A stretch of 64,000 nucleotides of DNA, from the NCBI RefSeq assembly GCF_001482405.1, contig NZ_LPXO01000008.1, positions 62,001 through 126,000 on the forward strand, given 5' to 3'. Of the stretch, positions 1-8,255 are shown piece after piece. Numbering within the stretch: the first letter of the stretch is position 1; each line of letters starts with the position of its first letter. Made by a program: the position numbers and the translations under genes. The DNA comes from Pseudoponticoccus marisrubri (lineage in GTDB: Bacteria; Pseudomonadota; Alphaproteobacteria; Rhodobacterales; Rhodobacteraceae). The notes beneath the pieces were generated by a model that saw nothing but the letters and a program-made list of their open reading frames with translations, did not search any database and was not told the DNA's origin.

Positions 1-894
1 GTCGAGGTAGAATTCCAGCCCCGCCTCATGCGCGATGGCCGGCAGGTGCAGCCCCGCATTGGTCGAGCCGCCGGTGCAGGCGACGACGCGCGCGGCATTC
101 TCCAGCGATTTCAGCGTGACCACGTCACGCGCGCGGATGTTTTTCTCCAGCAGCTCCATCACCGCAAGCCCCGAGGCCGTGGCGTACTGGTCGCGGCTCT
201 CGTAGGGCGCCGGCGCACCGGCCGAGTTCATCAGCGCCAGCCCGATCGCCTCCGAGACGCAGGCCATGGTGTTGGCGGTGAACTGCCCGCCGCAGGCGCC
301 GGCCGAGGGGCAGGCGACCTTCTCCAGCGCGGTCAGCTCCTCGTCGGAATTCTGCCCGGCCTGGTGGCGGCCGACCGCCTCGAACACGTCCTGCACGGTC
401 ACGTCACGGCCCTTGTAGCGCCCCGGCATGATCGAGCCGCCATAGATGAAGACCGAGGGCACGTTCAGCCGCACCATGGCCATCATCATGCCCGGCAGCG
501 ACTTGTCGCAGCCCGCCAGCCCGACGATCGCGTCATAGCAATGCCCGCGCATGGTCAGCTCGACCGTGTCGGCGATCGCCTCGCGCGAGGCGAGGCTCGA
601 GCGCATGCCCTCGTGGCCCATGGCGATGCCGTCGGTCACGGTGATCGTGGTGAACTCGCGCGGCGTCCCCGAGCCCTCCTTGACGCCCAGCTTGACCGCC
701 TGCGCCTGCCGGTTCAGCGCGATATTGCACGGCGCCGCCTCGTTCCAGCAGGTGGCGACCCCGATCAGCGGCTGGTGGATCTCGTCCTCGGACATGCCCA
801 TCGCGTAATAGTAGGAGCGATGCGGCGCACGGGCCGGGCCCTCGGTGACATGGCGGCTGGGCAGTCTGGATTTGTCGAACGGACGCTTGAGCAT
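1..894 (-). CDS. ilvD: dihydroxy-acid dehydratase, partial (3' end outside window)
   Basis: Dehydrates 2,3-dihydroxy-isovalerate and 2,3-dihydroxy-3-methylvalerate to the 2-keto acids of valine and isoleucine synthesis, using an iron-sulfur cluster. The first 298 codons are visible and the gene runs off the left edge, about half of the usual 560-620 residues. The family's cysteine motifs are present: TCWNEAAPCN (residues 48-57), GCDKSLPGMM (128-137) and ACPSAGACGG (194-203), followed by QFTANTM. The start MLKRPFDKS is chosen because GGGAGG lies six bases upstream. It is transcribed leftward, alone, with a 290-base gap behind it. The Edd branch (6-phosphogluconate dehydratase) is less likely because the spacing and wording of the motifs follow IlvD. 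Confidence 0.93.
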   Translation of the reverse strand, partial: MLKRPFDKSRLPSRHVTEGPARAPHRSYYYAMGMSEDEIHQPLIGVATCWNEAAPCNIALNRQAQAVKLGVKEGSGTPREFTTITVTDGIAMGHEGMRSSLASREAIADTVELTMRGHCYDAIVGLAGCDKSLPGMMMAMVRLNVPSVFIYGGSIMPGRYKGRDVTVQDVFEAVGRHQAGQNSDEELTALEKVACPSAGACGGQFTANTMACVSEAIGLALMNSAGAPAPYESRDQYATASGLAVMELLEKNIRARDVVTLKSLENAARVVACTGGSTNAGLHLPAIAHEAGLEFYLD

Positions 895-1005
895 CGCTTA
901 CCTCCCGGATGGTGTTGATTTCGGGATAGCGAAGCGCTGCCGGAGGGGCAAGATGCAAGCGCCCGCTTCCCTGCCCGGCGGGTCCACGCGCGGCCCCGTC
1001 GGAAT

Positions 1006-1068
1006 GAGTATTTTCGGAAAGATGAAAGTGGGGCGCGCGCCTGGCTTTCACCTTTCCGGCAAATACTC
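1006..1068. repeat. long imperfect hairpin of the GAGTATTT type
   Basis: Left arm 1006-1028 begins GAGTATTT and ends GATGAAAG. Right arm 1045-1068 is its near-complete inverse complement, beginning CTTTCA and ending AAATACTC. The arms pair over about 23 bases with three differences, around a 16-base GC-rich loop. It lies in the 290-base gap between the end of mbfA and the start of ilvD, both leftward, so it could end mbfA transcripts. From memory, similar GAGTATTT...GATGAA sequences are dispersed in many Rhodobacteraceae genomes. Only one copy occurs in this window. The rest of 895-1184 shows nothing I can name. Confidence 0.6.
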
Positions 1069-1184
1069 GATCGCGACAGGCGCCGCCCCGCGCAAGACTT
1101 CGGCGCGAGGCGCCTTGCGGGACGGTGGGCGGGGCGATGTGCGCATGCACGAGCGTCCGGCCGAAGGCCGGCCCGCCCGCCGGA

Positions 1185-2159
1185 TCAGCCCGAGCCGATC
1201 AGGGCGCCGGCGGCGAAGACAAGCGCGCCGCCCAAGACGACCTGGAAGGTGGCGCGCAGGAAGGGCGTGTCCATGAATCGGTTCTGGATCCAGACGATGG
1301 CCCAGAGTTCGATGAACACCACCACCAGCGCCACGGTGGTCGCGGTCCAGAAATGCGGGATCAGGTAGGGCAGCGCATGGCCCAGCCCGCCCAGCGTCGT
1401 CATCACGCCCGCGGCGATGCCGCGCTTGACCGGCGAGCCGCGCCCCGAGAGCTCGCCGTCATCGGACGCGGCCTCGGTGAAGCCCATCGAGATGCCCGCG
1501 CCCACCGAGGCGGCCAGCCCGACCAGGAAGGTCGTCCAGGTGTCCTGCGTGGCGAAGGCGGTGGCGAAGATCGGCGCCAGCGTCGAGACCGAGCCGTCCA
1601 TCAGCCCGGCCAGGCCCGGCTGCACCCAGGTCAGCACAAACTTGCGGCGCGCGGTCTCGTCCTCGCCGGCGCGGGCATCCCCGCCCAGCGCCTCGGTTTC
1701 CAGCCGCTGCGCCGAATGCTGGTGCCCGGCCTCGGCGGCGGCGAGATCGCCCAGCAGCTTGCGCGTGGCGGCATCCTGCGCGCGCTGCGCAGCCTTGAGG
1801 TAGAAGCGCTCGGCCTCCTGTTCCATGGCGGTGGCCTCGGCGCGGATCCGGTCGAGCGACAGCGTCTCGATCAGCCAGACCGGGCGGCGGGCATAGTAGC
1901 CCGCCACGTGTTCGCGCCGGATCAGCGGGATCACCTCGCCGAAGCGGCTCCGGTGCAAGTCGATCAGCCGCTGGCGGTGGCTGTCTTCCTCTTGCGCCAT
2001 GCCGTCGAAGATGCGGGCGGTGTCGGGATAGTCGTCGCGCAGGCGCTCGGCATAGCTGCGGTAGATGCGCGCGTCATCCTCCTCGGAGGAGATGGCGAGC
2101 GCCAGGATCTCCTGTTCGCTGAGGTCATCGAAGCGGCGGCGTTGGGGCAGGAAGCGCAT
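1185..2159 (-). CDS. mbfA: MbfA-type ferritin-like/VIT1 membrane iron exporter
   Basis: Membrane-bound ferritin-like protein of 324 residues. The family exports iron and helps resist iron and peroxide stress in alphaproteobacteria. Residues 1 to about 160 form a rubrerythrin/ferritin-like domain with repeated di-iron motifs: SSEEDDARIY (E26/E27), MAQEEDSHRQRL (E57, E58, H61), EATAMEQEAERFY and AAAEAGHQHSAQRLE. The C-terminal half is a VIT1/CCC1-like membrane domain beginning WVQPGLAGLMDGSVSTLAP, with about five membrane segments. GGAG lies nine bases before the ATG. An ICE-like operator at 2175-2191 directly precedes the ribosome site, which indicates control by Irr in response to iron and haem. 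Monocistronic, divergent from the TetR gene. Confidence 0.88.
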   Translation of the reverse strand: MRFLPQRRRFDDLSEQEILALAISSEEDDARIYRSYAERLRDDYPDTARIFDGMAQEEDSHRQRLIDLHRSRFGEVIPLIRREHVAGYYARRPVWLIETLSLDRIRAEATAMEQEAERFYLKAAQRAQDAATRKLLGDLAAAEAGHQHSAQRLETEALGGDARAGEDETARRKFVLTWVQPGLAGLMDGSVSTLAPIFATAFATQDTWTTFLVGLAASVGAGISMGFTEAASDDGELSGRGSPVKRGIAAGVMTTLGGLGHALPYLIPHFWTATTVALVVVFIELWAIVWIQNRFMDTPFLRATFQVVLGGALVFAAGALIGSG

Positions 2160-2174
2160 CGGGGCAGGCTCCAG

Positions 2175-2191
2175 TTTGGAATGATTCTAAA
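2175..2191 (-). promoter_or_regulatory. ICE box, predicted Irr-binding site of mbfA
   Basis: On the minus strand the sequence reads TTTAGAATCATTCCAAA, matching the iron control element consensus TTTAGAA-N3-TTCTAAA at all but one of the fixed positions. It lies 15 bases upstream of the mbfA start codon, where a bound repressor would block initiation. Irr control of mbfA through this element is known in rhizobia. Binding here is inferred from sequence only. Confidence 0.75.
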
Positions 2192-2288
2192 ATACGCATG
2201 GCCACGGCGGCCGCAAGGGCGCCTGTGTCGCACCCTGTCGCGAGGTCAGGCCGCTTGCCCCGATTGCGCGCCGCACCCCGGCACAATA

Positions 2289-2304
2289 TGTACCGAACGG
2301 TTCA
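2289..2304. promoter_or_regulatory. predicted TetR-family operator
   Basis: TGTACCGAACGGTTCA is an imperfect palindrome: TG(t)ACCG, AA centre, CGGT(t)CA. It lies about 100 bases upstream of the TetR/AefR-type gene that starts at 2407. Short ACCG-N2-CGGT palindromes are usual autoregulatory targets for this family. The assignment rests on position and symmetry only. Confidence 0.5.
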
Positions 2305-2310
2305 GTCCAT

Positions 2311-2332
2311 TGCCGGCCCCTAGGGGCCGGCA
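2311..2332. repeat. perfect 22-bp GC palindrome
   Basis: A perfect 22-bp palindrome centred on CCCTAGGG starts six bases after the TetR-type operator. As RNA or cruciform it can form an 11-bp stem with essentially no loop. It may be a second operator or a structured leader in front of the TetR gene. There is no U-run, so it is a poor intrinsic terminator. Confidence 0.55.
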
Positions 2333-2406
2333 GGCGCCAGGATGCCTTTTCTTGCCGGGGCCGGACGGGACCGTATATGATCCACCAGGGACGCGAAGGG
2401 GCCGCA

Positions 2407-3021
2407 ATGACCGCAGAGACGCTCGTCCGCAAGGGGCGCAAATTCGACCAGGTGCTGGACGGCGCGCAGGCGGTGTTCCTGCGCGACGGGTTCGAGGGGG
2501 CCAGCGTCGACGATATCGCGCGCGAGGCCGGGGTCTCCAAGGCAACGCTTTACAGCTATTTCCCCGACAAGCGGCTGCTCTTCATGGAGGTGGCCTCGGC
2601 CCAGTGCCGCCGGCAGGCGGACGAGGCGACGGTGGCGATGGATTCCTCGCTGCCGCCGCGCGCGGTGCTGCGGCAGGTGGCCGAGCGGTTCCTGGCCTTC
2701 ATCACCTCGGAGATGGGGCAGCGCATCTTCCGCATCTGCGTGGCCGAGGCGGACCGCTTTCCCGATCTCGGCCGGCAGTTCTACCAGAGCGGCCCGATGA
2801 CCATGCGCCGGGCGCTGGTCGACTACCTGCACACCGCGCAGGCCCGCGGCGAGATCGCGGCCGAGGATCTTGACCTCGCCGCCGACCAGTTCGCCGAGAT
2901 GTGCAAGGCCGATCTCTGGCCCAAGCTGGTCTTCGGCGTGCAGACCAGCTTTTCCGAAGCCGAGATCGCCCGGATTGTGGATGGCGCCATCGAGACCTTC
3001 ATGGCACGGTACGGCGCATGA
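2407..3021 (+). CDS. TetR/AcrR family transcriptional regulator (AefR-like C-terminal domain)
   Basis: DNA-binding repressor of 204 residues. The N-terminal helix-turn-helix is clear: VDDIAREAGVSKATLYSYFPDK. The C-terminal half, with LAFITSEMGQRIFRICVAEADRFPDLGRQFY, resembles the AefR/TetR_C_7 ligand domain found in regulators of efflux pumps and small-molecule responses. The start MTAETLV is preferred because GAAGGGG precedes it. The upstream in-frame ATG at 2377 has no ribosome site. It is followed after 43 bases by the formylglutathione hydrolase gene, so the two may be co-transcribed. A palindromic operator upstream suggests autoregulation. The ligand is unknown. Confidence 0.88.
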   Translation: MTAETLVRKGRKFDQVLDGAQAVFLRDGFEGASVDDIAREAGVSKATLYSYFPDKRLLFMEVASAQCRRQADEATVAMDSSLPPRAVLRQVAERFLAFITSEMGQRIFRICVAEADRFPDLGRQFYQSGPMTMRRALVDYLHTAQARGEIAAEDLDLAADQFAEMCKADLWPKLVFGVQTSFSEAEIARIVDGAIETFMARYGA

Positions 3022-3064
3022 TCCGGGCCCGCGGGGCCCAATGCGACGACCAAGAGGACTTCAG

Positions 3065-3895
3065 ATGCAGACCCTATCGGAGAACCGCGCCTTCGGCGGC
3101 GTGCAGGGTGTCCATGCGCATCGCTCGGAAAGCTGCGATTGCGAAATGACCTTCGGCCTGTTCCTGCCCGAGGATGCGGCCCATGTCCGCGTGCCGGTGC
3201 TGTGGTACCTCTCGGGGCTGACCTGCACGCATGAAAATGCCATGACCAAGGCCGCGGCGCAGGGCTGGGCGGCCGAGGCCGGGATCGCGCTGGTCTTTCC
3301 CGACACCTCGCCGCGCGGCGCCGGCGTGGCCGATGACGACGCTTTCGACCTGGGACAGGGCGCCGGGTTCTACGTGAACGCCACGCAGGATCCGTGGGCC
3401 GCGCATTTCCGCATGTGGGAGTACGTGGCCGAGGAACTGCCGGCGCTGCTGGCCGCCGAGTTTCCGCTGGACATGGAGCGGCAGGCAATTTGCGGCCATT
3501 CCATGGGCGGGCATGGCGCGCTGACGCTGGCCATGGGGCTGCCGGGGCGCTACCGCTCGGTCTCGGCCTTCGCGCCCATCGCCCACCCGACGCAAAGCGA
3601 CTGGGGCCGCAAGCAGCTGGGCGCCTATCTGGGCGCGGACGAGGCCACCTGGGCCGGCCATGACGCGACGCTGATGATGCGCGAGACCGGGTTCGACGGG
3701 CCGGTGCTGATCGATCAGGGGGGCGCGGACCAGTTCCTTGAGTTGCTGCAGCCCGAGGCGCTGGCCGGCGCCATGGCCGCCCGCCGGCAGGAGGGCGTGT
3801 TTCGCATGCAGAAGGGCTATGACCATTCCTATTTCTTCGTCTCGAGCTTCATGGAGGATCACGTGAGCTTCCATGCCGAGGCGCTGGTCGGGTGA
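3065..3895 (+). CDS. fghA: S-formylglutathione hydrolase
   Basis: Cytosolic serine esterase that hydrolyses S-formylglutathione to formate and glutathione, the last thiol step of glutathione-dependent formaldehyde oxidation. It has 276 residues, the normal length of the esterase D family. The nucleophile is S146 in [10 protein letters not shown], with probable D222 (DQGGADQFL) and H254 (GYDHSYFF) completing the triad. The family sequences [16 protein letters not shown] and FPDTSPRG are present. AGAGGA lies upstream of the chosen ATG. The partner formaldehyde dehydrogenase gene is not in the window. It follows the TetR gene closely and is separated from the YaiI gene by 43 bases. Confidence 0.93.
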   Translation: MQTLSENRAFGGVQGVHAHRSESCDCEMTFGLFLPEDAAHVRVPVLWYLSGLTCTHENAMTKAAAQGWAAEAGIALVFPDTSPRGAGVADDDAFDLGQGAGFYVNATQDPWAAHFRMWEYVAEELPALLAAEFPLDMERQAICGHSMGGHGALTLAMGLPGRYRSVSAFAPIAHPTQSDWGRKQLGAYLGADEATWAGHDATLMMRETGFDGPVLIDQGGADQFLELLQPEALAGAMAARRQEGVFRMQKGYDHSYFFVSSFMEDHVSFHAEALVG

Positions 3896-3938
3896 GCCCG
3901 ATGCGCAACCCGACAGGCACAAGCGGGGCGCGGCGGGC

Positions 3939-4397
3939 ATGACGCTTTTCGTCGATGCCGATGCCTGCCCCGTCAAAGCCGAGGCCGAGCGCGTCGCCAC
4001 GCGGCACCGCGTTCCGGTGAACATGGTCAGCAATGGCGGCATCCGCCCCTCGCCCAATCCGCTGGTCGAGAGCGTGATCGTCCCCGAAGGCCCCGACGAG
4101 GCGGACCGCTGGATCGCCGAGCGCGCCGGGCGCGGCGACGTGGTCATCACCAGCGACGTGCCGCTGGCCGCGAAATGCGTGGCCGCGGGGGCGCAGGTGC
4201 TGCGGCCCGACGGCTCGGCCCTGACCGAGGCCAATATCGGCCAGCAACTGGCCATGCGCGATCTTATGGCGGATCTGCGCGCGGCCGACCCGTTCCGGCA
4301 GGGCGGCGGCAAGAGTTTCGGCAAGGCCGAGCGCAGCCGCTTTCTCGACGCGCTGGACCGGGCCCTCAGACAGGCTGCGAAGGAGGCCGGGGCATGA
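3939..4397 (+). CDS. YaiI/YqxD family protein (DUF188, UPF0178)
   Basis: Protein of 152 residues in the widespread YaiI/YqxD family, which has a PIN-like nuclease fold but no settled function. The family pattern is plain: N-terminal [29 protein letters not shown] and a C-terminal [19 protein letters not shown]. The start is placed at [12 protein letters not shown], where the conserved domain begins; the ribosome site is weak. It overlaps the next gene by ATGA, heading a coupled run of four genes (3939-6839). Nothing in the context fixes its role. Confidence 0.88.
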   Translation: MTLFVDADACPVKAEAERVATRHRVPVNMVSNGGIRPSPNPLVESVIVPEGPDEADRWIAERAGRGDVVITSDVPLAAKCVAAGAQVLRPDGSALTEANIGQQLAMRDLMADLRAADPFRQGGGKSFGKAERSRFLDALDRALRQAAKEAGA

Positions 4398-5014
4398 GCG
4401 TGGACGCGGTGGTGTTCGATATCGGCAGGGTCCTGATCGAATGGTCGCCCGAGCGGTTCTACGACCGGGTCATCGGCCCCGAGCGGCGGCAGGCGCTGTT
4501 CGCCGAGGTCGACCTGATGGAGATGAACGACGCGATCGACCGCGGCGCCGATTTCCGCGAGACGGTCTATCGCTGCGCCGACCGCCACGCCCACTGGCGC
4601 GACGAGATCCGCATGTGGCATGACAACTGGCTCGAGATGGCCTCGCCCGAGATCCCGCACTCGGTCCGCCTGCTCCGCGCGCTGCGGGCGCGTGGCGTGC
4701 CGGTCTTCGCGCTGACCAATTTCGGCGTCGGCACCTTCGCCGTGGCTTCGGCCGCCTACCCGTTCTTCGCCGAGTTCGACCGGGCCTTCGTCTCGGGGCA
4801 CCTGGAGGTCATGAAGCCCGAGCCGCGGATCTACGAGATCCTCGAGCAGGAGACCGGGCTGGCCCCCGACCGGTTGATCTTTACCGACGACAAGGAAGAG
4901 AATGTCGCCATGGCCCGGGCGCGCGGCTGGAAGACCCACCTGTTCACCGGGCCGCAGGGCTGGGCCGACACGCTGGTGGCGGCCGGCCTTCTGACCGAGA
5001 AGGAGGCGACATGA
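4394..5014 (+). CDS. HAD superfamily hydrolase, YihX-like
   Basis: Predicted phosphatase of 206 residues in HAD subfamily IA. Motif I reads [12 protein letters not shown]: the nucleophile aspartate is present, but the usual second aspartate is glycine, as in the YihX branch (sugar-1-phosphatase type). Motif II is FALTNFG, motif III is around the lysine of [11 protein letters not shown], and motif IV is [15 protein letters not shown] lies eight bases before the ATG, and the start overlaps the previous stop (ATGA), so translation is coupled. A small sugar or metabolite phosphate is the likely substrate; none is indicated by the neighbours. Confidence 0.82.
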   Translation: MSVDAVVFDIGRVLIEWSPERFYDRVIGPERRQALFAEVDLMEMNDAIDRGADFRETVYRCADRHAHWRDEIRMWHDNWLEMASPEIPHSVRLLRALRARGVPVFALTNFGVGTFAVASAAYPFFAEFDRAFVSGHLEVMKPEPRIYEILEQETGLAPDRLIFTDDKEENVAMARARGWKTHLFTGPQGWADTLVAAGLLTEKEAT

Positions 5015-5919
5015 CACAGATCATCCCCTTTGCCGAGGGCGAGGCGCGGCTGGACTGGCACGGGCTGGTGGCGGCGTTCGAGGCCGGCCACCGCATGGCG
5101 CGGGCCGAGATCGCGGACGTCTTCCTCTATCGCGGCAAGGACACGCTGCTGAACCGCTCGGCCTGGATCGACGGGCTTGGGCTGGCGGTCAAGGCGGCGA
5201 CGGTCTTTCCGGGCAACCCCGGGAATGGCAAGCCGATGATCCATGGCGCGGTGAACCTCTTTGGCGATGCCGATGGCGCGCTCGAGGCGCTGGTCGATTT
5301 CCACCTTGTCACCAAGTGGAAGACCGCGGGCGACAGTCTGGCCGGGGCGCTGAAGCTGGCCCGGCCCGACAGCCGCCGCATCCTGATCGTGGGCGCCGGC
5401 ACGGTGGGGCGGTCGCTGCATGCGGCCTATTCCGCGGGCTTCCCGGGGGCCGAGTTCAGCGTCTGGAACCGGACCGAGGCGTCGGGGCGCAAGATGGCCG
5501 AGGAGCTGGGCATCACCTTCGCCCCCGACCTGGCCGAGGCGGTGGCCGGGGCGGATATCGTCACCTGCGCCACCATGTCGACCGAGCCGGTGCTGCGCGG
5601 CGAGTGGCTGTCGCCCGGCACCCATGTGGACCTGATCGGCGCCTACCGCCCCGACATGCGCGAGGCCGACGATACCGCGCTGGCCCGCGCGCGGGTCTTC
5701 GTGGACAGCCGCGACACCACGCTGGACCATATCGGCGAGCTGAAGATCCCGCTGGCCTCGGGCGTGCTGTCGCGCGACGCCGTGCTGGCCGATTTTTACG
5801 AGCCCGACGCCATGCGCCGCGACAGCGATGACGAGATCACTTTGTTCAAGAATGGCGGCGGCGCGCATCTGGACCTGATGACCGCGCGCTACATCCTGTC
5901 GCGCTGGAGCGCCGAGTGA
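5011..5919 (+). CDS. ornithine cyclodeaminase/mu-crystallin family protein
   Basis: NAD(P)-dependent enzyme of 302 residues. The family includes ornithine cyclodeaminase, alanine dehydrogenase and ketimine reductases. The N-terminal substrate part contains LAVKAATVFPGNPGNGKPMIHG, with the lysine expected for carboxylate binding. The Rossmann part begins ILIVGAGTVGRSLHAAY and continues through DIVTCATMSTEPVL to HVDLIGAYRPDMREAD and LFKNGGGAHLDL. The start overlaps the HAD stop (ATGA) and the end overlaps the hydrolase start (GTGA). The protein is a little shorter than classical OCD and carries no OCD-specific signature I can confirm, so an imine reductase role is equally possible. Confidence 0.85.
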   Translation: MTQIIPFAEGEARLDWHGLVAAFEAGHRMARAEIADVFLYRGKDTLLNRSAWIDGLGLAVKAATVFPGNPGNGKPMIHGAVNLFGDADGALEALVDFHLVTKWKTAGDSLAGALKLARPDSRRILIVGAGTVGRSLHAAYSAGFPGAEFSVWNRTEASGRKMAEELGITFAPDLAEAVAGADIVTCATMSTEPVLRGEWLSPGTHVDLIGAYRPDMREADDTALARARVFVDSRDTTLDHIGELKIPLASGVLSRDAVLADFYEPDAMRRDSDDEITLFKNGGGAHLDLMTARYILSRWSAE

Positions 5920-6839
5920 TCATCCCCGGCCTTGGCGCGACGCTCGCCGGGGCCGGGCTGGCCGCCCTGCCCGGTTTGCGCGAATGGCGCCGTATCCCGG
6001 TGGACGCGCGGCTGAGGGCGCAGGCGCCGGGCCGCTTTGCCGAGCTGCCGGGTGGGCTGACCCATTACGACTGGCTGGGCCCCGAACGGGGGCCGGTGGC
6101 GGTCTGCGTGCACGGGCTGACCACGCCCTCCTTCGTCTGGCTGGCATTGGCGCGGCGGCTGGTCGCAATGGGTTACCGGCTGCTGATCTACGACCTCTAT
6201 GGGCGCGGCTACTCGGGCCGGCCGCGCGGGCCGCAGGGGCCGCGCTTCTTCACCGACCAGCTGCGCGCGCTGCTGGCGCATGAGGGGCTGGACGCGGATA
6301 TCACCCTGATCGGCTATTCCATGGGCGGCGCCATCGCCACCGCCTTTGCCGCCGAGGAGGCACACCGGCTGCGCCGGCTGGTCCTGCTGGCCCCTGCGGG
6401 CATGACACATGACCCCGGCCGCCTCACCGCCTGGGCGGTGGAATGGCCGCTGGCCGGCGACTGGCTGTTCCACATGGGCTTTCCCGCCGCGACACGCCGC
6501 GCCGTCGCGCGCGAGGCTGGCGCCGAGACTGACGGCATCGGCACGCGACAGCTGGCCGAGCTGAACCGGCGCGGCTTTGTCCGCTCGGTCCTGGCGGCGC
6601 TGCGCGGCACGCTGCGCCACCCGATGGAGGCGCAGCACCGTGCCGTGGCCCAGACCGGCCTGCCGGTGGCCGCGATCTGGGGGCGCGAGGATCGCGTGAT
6701 CCCGCTGCGCGCCATGGGGATGCTGACCCAGTGGAACCGCCATGCGCGCCACAGGGTGATCGACGGCGCGGGCCACGGGCTGCCCTATACCCATGCCGCC
6801 GAGATCGCGGCCGCCCTGCGCGACTTGCAGGCCGGCTGA
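5916..6839 (+). CDS. alpha/beta-fold hydrolase
   Basis: Serine hydrolase of 307 residues with a short hydrophobic N-terminus (LGATLAGAGLAALPGL). The oxyanion region is VCVHGLTTPSFVW, the nucleophile elbow is GYSMGG (S135), and WGREDRVIPL and GAGHGLPYTH supply the expected aspartate and histidine. The start is GTG, sharing GTGA with the stop of the preceding gene, so it is the last of four translationally coupled genes. An esterase or lipase of small substrates is likely. It converges with the MFS gene after only 15 bases, with no hairpin between. Confidence 0.85.
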   Translation: MIIPGLGATLAGAGLAALPGLREWRRIPVDARLRAQAPGRFAELPGGLTHYDWLGPERGPVAVCVHGLTTPSFVWLALARRLVAMGYRLLIYDLYGRGYSGRPRGPQGPRFFTDQLRALLAHEGLDADITLIGYSMGGAIATAFAAEEAHRLRRLVLLAPAGMTHDPGRLTAWAVEWPLAGDWLFHMGFPAATRRAVAREAGAETDGIGTRQLAELNRRGFVRSVLAALRGTLRHPMEAQHRAVAQTGLPVAAIWGREDRVIPLRAMGMLTQWNRHARHRVIDGAGHGLPYTHAAEIAAALRDLQAG

Positions 6840-6854
6840 GGCGCAGGCTCGGGC

Positions 6855-8099
6855 TCAGGCCGCGACGGCGGGCGGTGCCGTGGGGCGCGTCTCGCGGATG
6901 GGCAGGTGGACCAGCACGCTCAGCAGGCCGACGGCCACGCCGATCCACCAGACCAGCGTATAGTTGCCGTAGATGTCGTAGAACCGCCCGCCCAGCCAGA
7001 CACCCAGGAAGCTGCCCAGCTGGTGCGAGAAGAAGACGATGCCGTAGAGCGTGCCCATGTAGCGCAGCCCGTAGAGATGCGCGACCAGCCCCGAGGTCAG
7101 CGGCACGGTGGCCAGCCACAGCGTGCCCATCACCGCCGAGAAGACCAAGACCGAGCCCGGCGTGATCGGCAGCAGGATGAAGACCGCGGCCGTCACGGTG
7201 CGCGCGGCGTAGATCCCTGCCAGCACGTGCTTGCGCGGCAGCCGGTTGCCCAGCCAGCCGGCGCCCAGCGTGCCGGCGATGTTGAACACCCCGATCACCG
7301 CCAGCGCCGCGGCCCCCAGCGCCGAGGTGGTGGTGATCCCCATGCCGTGCAGCATCCCGCCGGCCATGATCGGCCCGCACATCTCGGTCACGAAGGCCGG
7401 GAAATGCGCCGTGACAAAGCCCAGCTGGTAGCCGCAGGAGAAAAAGCCGATGAAGATCAGCGAGAAGGACGGGTCGCGCGCGGCGCGGCCGACGATCCGG
7501 CCCATGCTCTCTTCCAGTTCGACCGTGGGCGCGGCCGGCGCGCGCATCAGCGGCAGCAGCAGCAGCACCGCCACGATCGCCGCCGCGAAGAGCAGGAAGA
7601 CCTGGCTCCAGGCCATCATGCCCAGCAGCCACTCGGCAACCGGCGGGCCGAAGATCTGCCCGCCACTGCCCGCCGCCGCCACGATGGCGAGGCTCATCGA
7701 GCGATGCTCGTCCGAGGCCGCCCGCCCGACCACGGCAAGGATCACGCCAAAGCCGGTGCCCGCGATGCCGAAGCCGACCAGAACCTCGTAGAGCTGGTGC
7801 GCCTCGGGCGAGACGGCAAAGCTCGACAGCACGAGCCCCGCGGCATAGGTCAGCGCCCCCAGCACGATGGCGCGGCGGTCACCGATCTTTTCGGCCAGCG
7901 CGCCGAAGATCGGCTGGCCGATCCCCCAGGCCAGGTTCTGCACCGCGATGGCCATGCTGAACTCGGCGCGCAGCCAGCCGAACTGCTCGGCAATGGGGAT
8001 CTGGAAGACGCCGAAGCTTGCCCGGATCGAGAAGGAGACGATCAGGACGGCACAGCCGACCAGCAGGACAGGGGTCAGAAGCGGGGTGCGGGCGGACAT
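6855..8099 (-). CDS. MFS transporter
   Basis: Major facilitator of 414 residues with about twelve membrane segments, for example LLVGCAVLIVSFSIRASFGVF and VFLLFAAAIVAVLLLLPLM. The loop GALAEKIGDRRAIVLGAL matches the MFS G-x3-D-R motif between helices 2 and 3. The N-terminal FGVFQIPIAEQFGW sequence resembles the oxalate/formate-monocarboxylate (OFA) branch. The start MSARTPLL is preferred over an ATG 21 bases upstream because GAGAGG sits at the right distance. It is divergent from zapE across a 156-base gap. The substrate cannot be told. Confidence 0.85.
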   Translation of the reverse strand: MSARTPLLTPVLLVGCAVLIVSFSIRASFGVFQIPIAEQFGWLRAEFSMAIAVQNLAWGIGQPIFGALAEKIGDRRAIVLGALTYAAGLVLSSFAVSPEAHQLYEVLVGFGIAGTGFGVILAVVGRAASDEHRSMSLAIVAAAGSGGQIFGPPVAEWLLGMMAWSQVFLLFAAAIVAVLLLLPLMRAPAAPTVELEESMGRIVGRAARDPSFSLIFIGFFSCGYQLGFVTAHFPAFVTEMCGPIMAGGMLHGMGITTTSALGAAALAVIGVFNIAGTLGAGWLGNRLPRKHVLAGIYAARTVTAAVFILLPITPGSVLVFSAVMGTLWLATVPLTSGLVAHLYGLRYMGTLYGIVFFSHQLGSFLGVWLGGRFYDIYGNYTLVWWIGVAVGLLSVLVHLPIRETRPTAPPAVAA

Positions 8100-8255
8100 C
8101 GGGGCCTCTCGGAGTTTCAAGCCTCCCGTTTGGCCCGGCGCGCGCGGGGCGTCAATTTCGAAGTGCTGATGCGTCGGATCAGCAGGGCTTATGCGCGCCC
8201 CTGCTCCGCCCGGCCGGGCCTACACAAGCGCGGCGCGACGGGATAAGGGAAGCGC

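Noticed and set aside
1125-2873. Open frame of 582 codons on the plus strand spanning mbfA and the TetR start
   Set aside because: It covers two unrelated real genes and a promoter region, has low-complexity composition and has no ribosome site.
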